Source: Comamonas sp. GB3 AK4-5 (GTDB lineage: Bacteria; Pseudomonadota; Gammaproteobacteria; Burkholderiales; Burkholderiaceae_C). Taken from it: DNA of 64,000 nucleotides. The position numbers and the translations under genes were made by a program. This document shows positions 55,501-63,039 of the stretch, piece by piece. The first letter of the stretch is position 1. Each line of letters starts with the position of its first letter. The stretch covers positions 4,030,001-4,094,000 of the forward strand of contig NZ_CP166730.1 of assembly GCF_041320665.1 (NCBI RefSeq), in the 5' to 3' direction. The notes beneath the pieces are model-generated. The model made no database searches. It was not told the origin of the DNA and worked only from the letters and a program-made list of their open reading frames with translations.

Positions 55501-55942
55501 CCTCCTCGGCCAGGTAGCGGTCGCGCAGGCCCACGGCGCTGCTGATGGGGTGCAGCACACGCCAGCCATCGATCACCGTTTCGGCAGCCTGCGCTTCAGC
55601 CTCGACATCGTCACCCTCGGCCGCAGGCGCTGGCACCGGCGTTTCTGCCAGGTCCGCACCGCATTGCGCGCACATCAAATCGCCCGCCTCCATGGGGTGG
55701 CCGTTGGTACAGACAGGCCCCGCATCCACTGGCGTGATGTGCTCGACAGTGACCTCCTGTGAGTGTTCTGCATCGGCGGGCACCACCACAGCAGGCCGCC
55801 AGCCCTGCGGGCGAATAGGCACTTCCACCAGGCTCCAACCGCAGTGGTGGCCATCGGGCATCTGGCCTTCGCAGAACATTTCATCCAGCGCCCGCTCGGT
55901 TTCGCAGCTGGGACAAAAGCGGATCATCGTGGTGTCGTGCAT
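49583..55942 (-). CDS. Giant zinc-ribbon/pseudokinase/SF1 helicase/PD-(D/E)xK nuclease fusion
   Basis: 2119 residues. Two N-terminal zinc ribbons (C10, C13, C24, C34; C78, C91, C94). Kinase-like domain (about 125-370) with HRD at 240-242 and APE at 286-288. It lacks the beta-3 Lys, has Thr247 in place of the catalytic-loop Asn and Gly262 in place of the DFG Asp, so it is a likely pseudokinase. A long helical region follows, then a Dna2/UPF1-type SF1 helicase with Walker A GPPGTGKS at 986-993, Walker B D1650-E1651 (YDEASQMP), and late motifs NVQGDERDVIVFS and LNVAVTRSR. The C-terminal REase_MTES_1575-like nuclease has D2024 and E2040 (GIECDAPRHD). An alternative ATG at 55927 overlaps the upstream stop. 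Kinase-helicase fusion recalls Mokosh MkoA. Confidence 0.93.
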   Translation of the reverse strand: MHDTTMIRFCPSCETERALDEMFCEGQMPDGHHCGWSLVEVPIRPQGWRPAVVVPADAEHSQEVTVEHITPVDAGPVCTNGHPMEAGDLMCAQCGADLAETPVPAPAAEGDDVEAEAQAAETVIDGWRVLHPISSAVGLRDRYLAEEVDGERRAVLTLYHQGAEPDPSVYEALQRVPAVHVPQFYAIGRWNERAYEVAEELTGGTLADLGLVAGDTASVRKIVYELGMALQALAEVGLRHRDLRPGTLLVRNRDPLDLVIGGFGSARLSEFDLDIVSPLEITCYTAPEAVAGGVAAASDWWSLGMVLLEQITRGECFAGVNQHAFLIHVLANGAPIPDGLDASMELLLRGLLARDRMQRWGWAQVKDWLDGKAVAAPARAQAAGQGGAGPAITLAGESHHSLAAYALAAAEAPHWEAAREQLLRGALTTWVQEAEAPAQVLAALRRIAQLEMGDDFKLLLALKVLNSEMPPIHTGAIVTPRWLLEHPLEAYELITGPVPDVLDELGTESWLGQLKTRVGAVRNRARNLDIALDEDTLRINLLSTSRVRLAAEWEERRKLLPDTEHLGLLNLLERRSLSEEDLIVVLSAEIGQFRACELIVQEARSLALQHGVHQFLEAAARETIRWPRSEILQAVAERIEGFARCASETVNGWADTFRIDKRIPLAQALVLLAIPQAQWQVPQKQQYIAQILDFFEKKIVTSVMRGPLVRMAIGRTTGRVDLTEFSTPRLDAGALLDHIVQRNGRAIALDPAVFDPTDSTIAMRLSVLERNTLLHKRDTGIDGCYLGFPFLLTRDARPGAATRIAPALLWPVKLSHTVGARGKVTLAFDGEREEVRINPALEGLVGPEAEGRWRKAVDALLGRSALRAADVMDALGTLALPRSRALVALPGTRTPLDPHSTELECAAVLFHVTFSGQAIGEDIRQLKSLPAAGTGLETALRLGPQVTAESMPRPPEVERYFTVHSDPSQEDAVLRARTAPGLVVEGPPGTGKSQTIVNMVGDAIGSGRSLLIVCQKHAALEVVHKRLVAEGLGHRVVMVNDVNRDRMPVIRSVREQLEALLRRKDDPAAPIRRSRQELAARVEALERTLDSHHEALHRMDERIGSSYRVLLGELIQLEAGTPPLDVPALRPTLEPLNLAELAALEEELAPLARYWLPARYEDSALVALRAFTADAATVTDFTEALQALGAAEDARMQVLLSSQASFDLDDPAPHRAWLAAHGPLFLELAEDDRVQLARWLPLFRAQQGGEAEGAALIAELLRLRDALAACRLEDVDAKLSPAVARMGVSQLQTLEKLVREALTPAGWLARLSPLRYLRGRRLVALLQGLGEAGGSAGLPVVRACTALEQQLRPLRAALQPVLQRLQLPPLAEDAGAEMVAATAQTLAALQRAAQRAELLASAPAVGKMDRAAQAGSREAIVHLYAEYDAVFARCDVRERSRAALARLAQWMEPAWVEACAQAMTSHAACAQQWQPLCAALPTLAAYQYFRARAERLSPVALQALRQLRGKQDVLDAMAPSTLEEAVRRILRREARLGWKRSMELASPELVLEREELEAKVAHLAELDRQLRGLNRALLRESYDLAAIRPLREWEDVTRLTGQRARRLREFLDLGGPLGLMKLRPVWLMNPDVASRVLPLKSALFDTVIYDEASQMPVEFALPSLFRARVSVVSGDEKQMPPTAFFSSKVESDEAQSFDGEGPEEDASEEEREAYDETWNRREIKDCPDLLQLARTSLPNARLQIHYRSAYRELINYSNAAFYGNDLHVPVRHSPSAVAAARPIEMIRVDGVYQEQTNPAEAKRVVDLLAEIWRAPYAQRPSVGVVTFNRKQADLIEDTMEARAEADESFREAYRLELQRNEDGEDMGVFVKNVENVQGDERDVIVFSSTFGRNPQGTFRRNFGVLGQKGGERRLNVAVTRSRCKIYMVTSMPINDISDALTTRRPLSSPRDFLQGYMAYARTVSSADLDGAKALLGRWASPSSQAAVVDMSAVGDGFRSAVGAYIRGLGHAATTTAEGDAFGLDYAIEHPQTGIFAIGIECDAPRHDLLEHARAREVWRRNVLQRAVPVIHRVSSQAWFQDGAAERERLRTAIAQALAVLPEAIPEPAVIDTERSEVLP

Positions 55943-56592
55943 AAATTTCTGTCGGGTGCTTCGGTCGTGTGTGCACGGTGGCCATCGGCCTGCAGCAAGG
56001 CCTGCAGGCGCTGCATATCACCACGGCCGGGAATGCCTGCCAGCCATACCGTGCCCTGTGCATCGAGCATGAGGTCAAAGTGCCGCTGGCCATCGGCCTG
56101 TGCGCGCTCATAGCCTGCAAACAAGGCCTGGCCACGCGGCGTGAGGCAATGCAGGCGCTGGTTGTCGCTGCCGCGCAGGGCCAGGGTGTTCGGGGCCTCC
56201 TGCACAAAGGGCTCGGAGATCAGGGCGTCGATCAGCCCAGACATCTGCCCCAGATGCGGCTGCAATGCCTCCCAGGGGTGACCGGAATAAACCAGCACAT
56301 TGGTGTCGCGCTCGGCGCGCAGGCATTGCAGCAGCGCATGCAAGGCCTCGGGCTGGTCAAAGGGCTCGCCGCCGGAAATGGTCACGCCGTCGCAAGCGGC
56401 CAGCCAGGGCGCGATCTGGGCCACCAGATCTGGCGCTGCGATCCGCTCCTGCGGTGCACGCCAGGTATCGGCCGAGATACAACCGGGGCAGCGTATCGAA
56501 CAGCCCTGAAACCAGATGCCCAGCCGCTTTCCGGGGCCCAGCGTGGTCACCGGAAAATGCAGGCGCGAAAGGCCTAGGTGGGCAGCGTCCAC
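55924..56592 (-). CDS. Small radical-SAM (NrdG/activase-like) protein
   Basis: About 222 residues from GTG 56592, which follows GGCGGAG; TTG 56613, overlapping the AAA+ stop, is an alternative. The radical-SAM cluster motif is CSIRCPGC (C31, C35, C38 from the GTG), followed by TISGGEPFDQPEAL for SAM binding. Size and motif fit activating enzymes such as NrdG, but no glycyl-radical enzyme is nearby. The substrate may be an operon partner or a nucleotide. The C-terminus is rich in HFDLMLDAQGTVWLAGIPG, with no second cluster. It overlaps the giant gene downstream by 19 bases. Confidence 0.88.
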   Translation of the reverse strand: MDAAHLGLSRLHFPVTTLGPGKRLGIWFQGCSIRCPGCISADTWRAPQERIAAPDLVAQIAPWLAACDGVTISGGEPFDQPEALHALLQCLRAERDTNVLVYSGHPWEALQPHLGQMSGLIDALISEPFVQEAPNTLALRGSDNQRLHCLTPRGQALFAGYERAQADGQRHFDLMLDAQGTVWLAGIPGRGDMQRLQALLQADGHRAHTTEAPDRNLCTTPR

Positions 56593-56609
56593 GGTCTGCT
56601 CCGCCAGGG

Positions 56610-58451
56610 TCAACGCGCTGCCAGCGTGAGCGTCTGGGAGGCCAGCGCCGTCACTTCAAAGCGCTGCCCAGCTTGGGCATCGGCGTCAAACAAGGCGCGG
56701 GCCAGCGGGTTGAGCAAATGCGCCTCCATCTGGTTGCGTATGCCGCGGCCGCCGTTGGACAGGTCGCGCAGGCACAGTGTCCGCAGGGACGACAGCGCCG
56801 CCTCCGCCATGTCCACCTGCAGCTCCTGGGCGCGCAGGTCGGCCAGCGTCACCGCCACCATCTGCTCGAAGATCTGCTGCGCCACGTCTTCACGGATGAA
56901 GTCGAAAACGATGATGTTCTCGCCCATGCGGTTGAGGATTTCGGGGCGGTTGAGCACCAGCTTGAAATGCCTGTCGATCTCGGCATGCACCTTGGCGCTC
57001 ACGGTTTCGTAGGACTCGCTGGCCGAGACATTCAGCGTGCGCCGGCCCTGTTCGTCCATCTTGTAAATGCCCAGATTGGAGGTGAAGACGATCAGGGCCT
57101 CGGAGAAATACACCCTGTCGCCACGCCCGCTGGTGAGTACGCCGTCATCCAGGATTTGCAGAAACTTGTCCAACACCCGCGGATGGGCTTTTTCGATCTC
57201 GTCGAACAGCACCACGCTGAAGGGACGTTCGCGAATCGCATTGGTGAGCTCGCCACCGGCGTCATAGCCCACATAGCCGGGCGGGGCACCGATGAGGCGT
57301 TGGTCCGCATGCTCGGCACTGAACTCCGACATATCGAAGCGGATGTAGGCGCTCTCGTCGCCAAACAGCAAGCTGGTGATGGTTTTGGCCAGCTCCGTCT
57401 TGCCCACGCCCGTGGGGCCGGCCAGAAAGGCCACGCCACGCGGGCGGTTGCCACGGCGGTTGCCGCCCACGCCGGTCATGGCGCGTTTGACAATGTCCAG
57501 CATGTGCACCACGGCCTGGGATTGCCCCTTCACGCGCTGGCGGATAAAGCGGTCCGCATCGCGGATCTTGCTGCGGTCGATCTTGAGCCAGGGGTCTTCG
57601 GTCACGCCCACCTTGTAGCGGCGCACGGCATCGGCCACACGCTCCACCGGCACGCCTTCCACCCGCGCCAGCACGGCGATGGCGTTCATGTCCAGCAGCA
57701 GCAGGCCTTCCGTGCCGTCAACAAAGGCGTTCTCGGCCTGCACACGGGCTTCGGGGGCGGCCTCGGCAAAGCCGGCCAGCGGGCGCAGCAAGCCGGGGGC
57801 CAGCGCACGCCGCGCCAGCCCGTCGGGCCGCGCCACCGGCACATGGCGAATGCGCGGGTTGCCCACCAGCAGCCAGTCGGGCAGATCGCCCTCCTTGTCC
57901 ACCACCCAGATCACGGTGTTGAAAAAAGGCTTGCGCTCCGCCCCCGCTGGCCGCGTACGCGCCTGGTGGGACAGCATCAGCGCCCGCGTGAACAGCTGGT
58001 GCTCCACGGCCGTGAGGTCGCTGCTGCGTGTGAGCAGGCGCGAGGCGAAATCGATGACCAGTGCGCAGGGCGCGCCCTGGGCCAGGTTGGGGTCGGTCAC
58101 CAGGCGCTCCAGCGCAGCCGAGAGCATGTCGACACCCGCAGGTGCCTGGCCGTTGGCCACCGTGAGGCCCAGCTGGGTGAGCACGGCGTCGGAGGCCTGG
58201 ACCTCCTGGCCCGGGCCGTGGATGGCAGAAAAGCCCGACAGCGGCTGGTAGACCAGGGTGTGGGCATAGCCGTGGCGGCGCAGTGCATCGCCCAGCACCT
58301 GGTTGAGCGGCTGCGCCGTCACCATGCCGGGTGCAACTTCGGCACATTGCAGATCGCGCACATTGCCGGAGAGGACGAACTGGCTCTTGAGCGGCAAAAA
58401 ACGCAGCAGATCACGCAGCCACCGACCCGGCTGATAGGCTGACTGGCCCAT
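56610..58451 (-). CDS. AAA+ ATPase with ClpB-D2-like module
   Basis: 613 residues. The C-terminal half is a ClpA/B D2-type AAA+ module: Walker A GPTGVGKT (345-352), RFDMSEFSAEHADQRLIGAP, Walker B VVLFDEIEKAHP, sensor FTSNLG, and a D2-small domain. The N-terminal half (about 1-300) resembles a degenerate AAA domain with no Walker A (FVLSGNVRDLQC; VIDFASRLL). It lacks ClpB's N-domain and middle coiled coil. ATG 58451 follows AAGGAAG and is preferred over an ATG six codons earlier. First gene of the four-gene operon, 93 bp after nagZ. Confidence 0.92.
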   Translation of the reverse strand: MGQSAYQPGRWLRDLLRFLPLKSQFVLSGNVRDLQCAEVAPGMVTAQPLNQVLGDALRRHGYAHTLVYQPLSGFSAIHGPGQEVQASDAVLTQLGLTVANGQAPAGVDMLSAALERLVTDPNLAQGAPCALVIDFASRLLTRSSDLTAVEHQLFTRALMLSHQARTRPAGAERKPFFNTVIWVVDKEGDLPDWLLVGNPRIRHVPVARPDGLARRALAPGLLRPLAGFAEAAPEARVQAENAFVDGTEGLLLLDMNAIAVLARVEGVPVERVADAVRRYKVGVTEDPWLKIDRSKIRDADRFIRQRVKGQSQAVVHMLDIVKRAMTGVGGNRRGNRPRGVAFLAGPTGVGKTELAKTITSLLFGDESAYIRFDMSEFSAEHADQRLIGAPPGYVGYDAGGELTNAIRERPFSVVLFDEIEKAHPRVLDKFLQILDDGVLTSGRGDRVYFSEALIVFTSNLGIYKMDEQGRRTLNVSASESYETVSAKVHAEIDRHFKLVLNRPEILNRMGENIIVFDFIREDVAQQIFEQMVAVTLADLRAQELQVDMAEAALSSLRTLCLRDLSNGGRGIRNQMEAHLLNPLARALFDADAQAGQRFEVTALASQTLTLAAR

Positions 58452-58544
58452 ACATCTTCCTTCACACATGGATTGAATTCTTGGTAGCAGGCACGCGGCG
58501 GAAAGCCGCGCAGGCCCACTCCACCGCCGGCAGGCCGCCAGGGA

Positions 58545-59636
58545 TCAGGGCAGCAAATCCAGCGCCTGCAGGTAAGCGGGCTGGCGCATCAAATCGTCCC
58601 AGGCCTGGGGTTCGGTCTCGGGCAGCAGGGCCAGGCGACGGGATTCGGAGTCTTCGTCCGGCACCCAGCGGCCATCGCGCAGCGCGGCGTCCATGCCGTC
58701 GAGCAACTGGTCCACATGCTCGCCAAAGCCCAGGCTCTGGTTGCACAGCAGCACCATGTCGCAGCCGGCGTTCAAGGCTTGGAGCGCGGCCTCGGTGTAG
58801 CTGATGAGCTGGCCATTGATACGGCGTGCACCTTCCATGCTCAGGTCGTCGCTGAAGATGGCGCCGTCATAACGCAATTGGCTGCGCAGAATGTCTTTGA
58901 GCCATTTTTCGCTGAAGCCTGCCGGGCGGGCATCCACCTTGGGGTAGATGACATGGGCCGGCATCACGGCCGTGAGCACGCTGGACAGCCAGGGATACGG
59001 CGCGGCGTCCTCATCCAAAATGGCCTTGAGGCTGCGCTTGTCCACGGGTATGTCCACATGCGAGTCGGCCTTCACAAAACCATGGCCGGGGAAATGCTTG
59101 CCGCAATTGCCCATGCCGGTCTGCAACAGGCCATGCATCAGGCTTTTAGCCAGCGCGACCACCACGCGCGGGTCACGGTGAAAGCTGCGGTCGCCGATGA
59201 CGGAGCTCTCACCGTAATCCAGATCCAGCACCGGTGTGAAGCTGAAGTCCACGCCGCAGGCGCGCAATTCCGTGCCCAGCACATAGCCGGCCGCCGTGGC
59301 CGCATTCATGGCGCGCATGGCACCCGAGCCTTCGCGGTATTTTTTGCCCTTGCCGTCATCCATCCACATCTCACCCAGGGCGCGCATGGGCGGGATATGG
59401 GTGAAGCCATCGGTGCGAAAGCGCTGCACGCGCCCGCCTTCATGGTCCACGCAGATCAGCAGGTCGGGCTGCACGGCCTTGATGTCGGCGCACAGCTGCA
59501 CCAGGGCCGCACGGTCTGCCCAGTTGCGCTTGAACAGGATGATGCCGCCCACCAGCGGATGGGCCAGCCGGGCGCGGTCCACATCGGTGAGGACGGTGCC
59601 GGCAATGTCGATGATCAAGGGGGCGTGCAGACGCAT
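58545..59636 (-). CDS. nagZ: Beta-N-acetylhexosaminidase, peptidoglycan recycling
   Basis: Cytoplasmic family 3 glycosidase that removes GlcNAc from muropeptides. It has 363 residues. The family signature GKHFPGHG and the nucleophile Asp in FSDDLSMEGA are present, with IDHEGGRVQRF-type motif VDHEGGRVQRF near residue 65. Last gene of the rnc-era-recO-pdxJ-acpS-nagZ series; 60 bp from acpS. Confidence 0.97.
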   Translation of the reverse strand: MRLHAPLIIDIAGTVLTDVDRARLAHPLVGGIILFKRNWADRAALVQLCADIKAVQPDLLICVDHEGGRVQRFRTDGFTHIPPMRALGEMWMDDGKGKKYREGSGAMRAMNAATAAGYVLGTELRACGVDFSFTPVLDLDYGESSVIGDRSFHRDPRVVVALAKSLMHGLLQTGMGNCGKHFPGHGFVKADSHVDIPVDKRSLKAILDEDAAPYPWLSSVLTAVMPAHVIYPKVDARPAGFSEKWLKDILRSQLRYDGAIFSDDLSMEGARRINGQLISYTEAALQALNAGCDMVLLCNQSLGFGEHVDQLLDGMDAALRDGRWVPDEDSESRRLALLPETEPQAWDDLMRQPAYLQALDLLP

Positions 59637-59649
59637 GTTGTTTACTCTT

Positions 59650-59700
59650 TTAAAAATAGCGGCTTATGCAATAGACATATGCATCCGCAGGCGATTTCAA
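59650..59700. repeat. Dispersed short repeat variant between acpS and nagZ
   Basis: TTTAAAAATAGCGGCTTATG, then ATATGCATCCGCAGGCGATT. It has the AT-edged, AGCG-type core of the other short repeats. It occupies nearly all of the 60-bp gap and touches the acpS stop. Confidence 0.45.
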
Positions 59701-60092
59701 TCTTTTTTCTCGACGACACAAAAGCTGGCGGCGTACTCGGACTCATCGGACATGGTGATATGGACGCGCAAGCCCTGCGCCTCAAACCATTGTTTGAGTT
59801 CGCCATGCAAGACGATGCTGGGCTGGCCGCTGGGCAGGTTGACCACCTCGCAGTGCCGCCAGGTCATGGGCATGCGCATGCCCATGCCCACGGCCTTGCT
59901 GAAAGCTTCCTTGGCCGAAAAACGCGTGGCCACATAGCGCACGCCGCGCTCGGGCCAGCGCGCGCTGCGGCGGCGCCAAACCGCCATCTCGCCCTCGGCC
60001 AGCACCTTCTGGGCAAAGCGCTCGCCATGCCGCTCTAGGCTGGCACGTATGCGGCGGATATCGCAGATATCGGTGCCAATGCCGTAGATCAT
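59697..60092 (-). CDS. acpS: Holo-[acyl-carrier-protein] synthase
   Basis: Transfers 4'-phosphopantetheine to ACP. It has 131 residues; opening [15 protein letters not shown] with the metal-binding Asp, and [15 protein letters not shown] as the second motif, are diagnostic. It lies between pdxJ and nagZ; the 85-bp gap upstream contains a short repeat. Confidence 0.97.
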   Translation of the reverse strand: MIYGIGTDICDIRRIRASLERHGERFAQKVLAEGEMAVWRRRSARWPERGVRYVATRFSAKEAFSKAVGMGMRMPMTWRHCEVVNLPSGQPSIVLHGELKQWFEAQGLRVHITMSDESEYAASFCVVEKKD

Positions 60093-60130
60093 GGGGCCAT
60101 CCTTTGCACAGGTTTTTTGCAGTCAAACAG

Positions 60131-60172
60131 GCCGCAAGCGCAATCACAGAACGCTTTAGCAGCTATCAAAAC
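60131..60172. repeat. Dispersed short palindromic repeat between pdxJ and acpS
   Basis: GGCCGCAAGCGCAATCACAG then AACGCTTTAGCAGCTATCAAAAC (in two parts): AAGCGC and a displaced GCGTT-type partner form the palindrome, and AGCAGCTATCAAAAC is the same tail as at 3301-3315. Best-preserved member in the window. Confidence 0.65.
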
Positions 60173-60177
60173 CAGGG

Positions 60178-60966
60178 TCACACCCGGGCCGCCATGCCGG
60201 CATCGATAGCCGCCTGATAGGCGCGCACTGTTTCGGCATAGCCCAGCTCCAGCGCGTCAGCGATCAGCGCATGGCCGATGGAGACTTCCGCCAGGCCAAC
60301 GACCTGGGCCACAAAGGCGGGCAGGTTGTCGCGGTTCAGATCGTGGCCGGCATTCACCTGCAGGCCGGCATCCAGCGCGGCCTGGGCGGCGGCGGCATAG
60401 ATGCGCAGCTGTTCGGCATGTCCGGGCGTGCCCCAGGAGGCGGCATAGGGCTCGGTGTAGAGCTCCACACGGTCCGCGCCCACGGCCTTGGCGGCCGCCA
60501 TCTGTTCTGGCACCGGGTCCATGAACAGGCTGACGCGCACGCCCAGCTGCTTGCACTCGGCAATCAAAGGGCGCAGGCGCTCGGCGTCTTGCGGGAAGGT
60601 CCAGCCATGGTCGCTGGTGAACTGGTCTTCGCTGTCAGGCACAAAGGTTGCCTGGTGGGGGCGCACCTGGCGAATGAAGTCCATCAGGTTTTGCGTGGGA
60701 TTGCCTTCGATGTTGAACTCTGCGGCAGGCCATTGCTGCATCAGCTCGGCCAGCTCGTAGACATCGCTGCTGCGGATATGGCGCTCGTCCGGACGCGGGT
60801 GGATGGTGATGCCCTGGGCGCCCGCCGCCAGGCACAGCTGGGCCGCGCGCGCGACGCTGGGAATGCCCAGGTGGCGCGTGTTGCGCACCAGCGCGACCTT
60901 GTTGACGTTGACGGACAAAGCGGTGCGGACATTGCCGGCAGAAGAAGCGACGGTAGAAGCGGTCAT
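60178..60966 (-). CDS. pdxJ: Pyridoxine 5'-phosphate synthase
   Basis: Condenses 1-deoxyxylulose 5-phosphate with 3-amino-2-oxopropyl phosphate to form pyridoxine phosphate. It has 262 residues, a TIM barrel. Key motifs are [36 protein letters not shown] and [12 protein letters not shown] 60966 overlaps the recO stop (ATGA). Confidence 0.97.
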   Translation of the reverse strand: MTASTVASSAGNVRTALSVNVNKVALVRNTRHLGIPSVARAAQLCLAAGAQGITIHPRPDERHIRSSDVYELAELMQQWPAAEFNIEGNPTQNLMDFIRQVRPHQATFVPDSEDQFTSDHGWTFPQDAERLRPLIAECKQLGVRVSLFMDPVPEQMAAAKAVGADRVELYTEPYAASWGTPGHAEQLRIYAAAAQAALDAGLQVNAGHDLNRDNLPAFVAQVVGLAEVSIGHALIADALELGYAETVRAYQAAIDAGMAARV

Positions 60967-61757
60967 AGCGATTGAAGGTCCAGCAACAGCTGGCGGGTGC
61001 GCAGCGGCGGATGGCCGCAATGGTATTGCAGCAGCGCACGCAGCTGCGGCTTGAGCTTTGCTGCCCCCACTTCGCAAGCGCGGGCAAGGGCGGCAAAGCC
61101 ATCCACACCGCCCTGACCATACAAGGCTGCATGCAGCGCCAGCCATTGCGCACCGCTGAGGCTGGCACGTGTCTGGCCTGCGGGCTGCAGGCCGGTTTCG
61201 GCACCCAGCACATAGTGGGTGTGGGCTTGCAGCGGCTGCAGGGTCTGGGTGTCGCTGTCCAGCGCGGGCAGCAGTCCCAGCTCGCGCAGCAGCAGCAGCT
61301 CAAACGCACGCAGCGTGGGCTCCAGCTGTGCGGCAGCGGCAGAGTCTGCACGGCGCGGCGCCGAGGCGGCCGCCAGCAGGCGCACCACGCTGGCATAGGC
61401 ATCAAACAGCAGGGCGTAGGGGTCTTCACGCGCCAGCAGGCGCATGAGCAACTCGTTGAGGTACATGCCGGTGAGCAGGCCATCGCCCGTGGGCATGACA
61501 TGGCCGCCCGCCCATTCCGCGCCCTTGAGCGTATGGATGTCTGCCGTGCCATCGCCCGCCAGCGTCCAGTTCAGTTTCAGCGGTTGCAGTGCCAGCAGCA
61601 CCGGCCGAAAGTTGGAGGTGTGGCGCTTGACGCCCTTGGCCACCAGCGCCACCCGGCCGCGGTGGCGGGTGAAGCATTCCAGGATCAGACTGGATTCGCT
61701 CCAGTCGTACTGGTGCAGGATAAAGGCGGGTTCTTCGCTAACGCGTTTGGTGGCCAT
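60963..61757 (-). CDS. recO: DNA repair protein RecO
   Basis: Recombination mediator that loads RecA with RecR and anneals strands. It has 264 residues: N-terminal OB fold ([33 protein letters not shown]) and a helical C-terminal domain. The zinc-binding cysteines found in some RecO proteins are absent, as in many proteobacteria. The start is the Met at 61757 by homology. It is preceded by a 193-bp gap in which I see no gene. Confidence 0.95.
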   Translation of the reverse strand: MATKRVSEEPAFILHQYDWSESSLILECFTRHRGRVALVAKGVKRHTSNFRPVLLALQPLKLNWTLAGDGTADIHTLKGAEWAGGHVMPTGDGLLTGMYLNELLMRLLAREDPYALLFDAYASVVRLLAAASAPRRADSAAAAQLEPTLRAFELLLLRELGLLPALDSDTQTLQPLQAHTHYVLGAETGLQPAGQTRASLSGAQWLALHAALYGQGGVDGFAALARACEVGAAKLKPQLRALLQYHCGHPPLRTRQLLLDLQSL

Positions 61758-61950
61758 GATGCCTTGCGAAATAAAGCGTGCACTTTGTCGGCGGCGCTTG
61801 CCGTACTGAATGTACTGTCTGCGCGCCACCTTCGCGTTCACGCTTTATTGCGCAACGCATGGGAAGCAAGCGAAGACTGCCGCCGCCATCACAGGGTTTC
61901 AGACAGCCCTGCGTAGCGGTCAAGACAAGGCAACGACGTCTCGATGACGC

Positions 61951-63039
61951 TTATTCGTATCCAAAAGACTTGACGCGGGCTTCATCATCCGCCCAGCCAG
62001 ACCGCACCTTGACCCACACTTCCAAAAACACCTTGGCGTCGAACTGCCTTTCCAGCTCCTGGCGGGCTTCGGTGCTGATGCGCTTGAGGCGCTCGCCACC
62101 CTGGCCAATCACCATGGCCTTGTGGCCGTCGCGCTCCACCACGATGGTGGCGGCCACGCGCATAAAGCGCTTGTGGGCCTTGCTGGGCTCTTCCTCGAAC
62201 TTGTCGATGACCACGGTGGAGGTATAGGGCAGCTCGTCGCCGGTGAAGCGGAACAGCTTTTCGCGCACGGTTTCGGCGGCGAGGAATTTCTCGCTGCGGT
62301 CGGTCAGCTCGTCCTGGCCGTAGAACCAGGGCTGCTGCGGCAGGTATTTGGCGCAGATGCCGTACAGGCGCTCGATGTCCTTCTTGTTCTTGGCCGACAT
62401 GGGCACGAACTCGGCGAAGGGGTGGCGCTCCTGCATGCTTTGCAGCCAGGGAGCGATTTCATGGCGGCGACCCACTGCGTCCAGCTTGTTGGCGATCAAG
62501 AGCGTGGGAATGCCGGGCTTGAACAGCGACAACACCTTGGCGTCGGCCAGGGTGAAGCTGCCCGCTTCGACCACGAACAAGATCAGGTCCACGTCGCCGA
62601 TGGCACCCATAACCGTCTTGTTCAGCGACTTGTTCAAGGCGGTGGAATGCTTGGTCTGGAAGCCGGGCGTGTCCACGAAGACGAACTGGGTCTCTTCCTT
62701 GGTGTGGATGCCGGTGATGCGGTGGCGCGTGGTCTGCGCCTTGCGCGAGGTGATGGAGATTTTCTGCCCCACCAGCGCATTCATCAGTGTGGACTTGCCC
62801 ACATTGGGCTTGCCCACGATGGCGATCAGGCCGCAGCGCTGCTCTTCCACCGGCACTTCGCGCACGGGCTCGGCAGCGGTTTCTTCTTCGCTGCGTATGG
62901 GCGTGGCAGTGGCGCCGGGCTTGGCGCCCGTCAGCATGGCACTGATGTAGTCCAGGCTAGGATCGTTGATGTCAATTTGGCTTTTAGCACGCTCTGCGCC
63001 TGCTTTGCCTGCTACTTTTTTCTTCGCAGCGTCGGTCAT
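61951..63039 (-). CDS. era: GTPase Era with N-terminal extension
   Basis: Ribosome-assembly GTPase that binds 16S rRNA near its 3' end. It has 362 residues against about 300 in E. coli. The extra ~61 residues precede the G domain and are Lys/Ala-rich then acidic ([20 protein letters not shown]). G1 is GKPNVGKS (76-83), G3 DTPG, G4 NKLD, and the KH domain has [13 protein letters not shown] 63039 overlaps the rnc stop (ATGA). The extension's codons include GGCTTTTAGCACGCTC ... TGCCTGCTACTTTTTT (minus-strand view reversed), which loosely resembles the dispersed short repeat. Confidence 0.96.
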   Translation of the reverse strand: MTDAAKKKVAGKAGAERAKSQIDINDPSLDYISAMLTGAKPGATATPIRSEEETAAEPVREVPVEEQRCGLIAIVGKPNVGKSTLMNALVGQKISITSRKAQTTRHRITGIHTKEETQFVFVDTPGFQTKHSTALNKSLNKTVMGAIGDVDLILFVVEAGSFTLADAKVLSLFKPGIPTLLIANKLDAVGRRHEIAPWLQSMQERHPFAEFVPMSAKNKKDIERLYGICAKYLPQQPWFYGQDELTDRSEKFLAAETVREKLFRFTGDELPYTSTVVIDKFEEEPSKAHKRFMRVAATIVVERDGHKAMVIGQGGERLKRISTEARQELERQFDAKVFLEVWVKVRSGWADDEARVKSFGYE

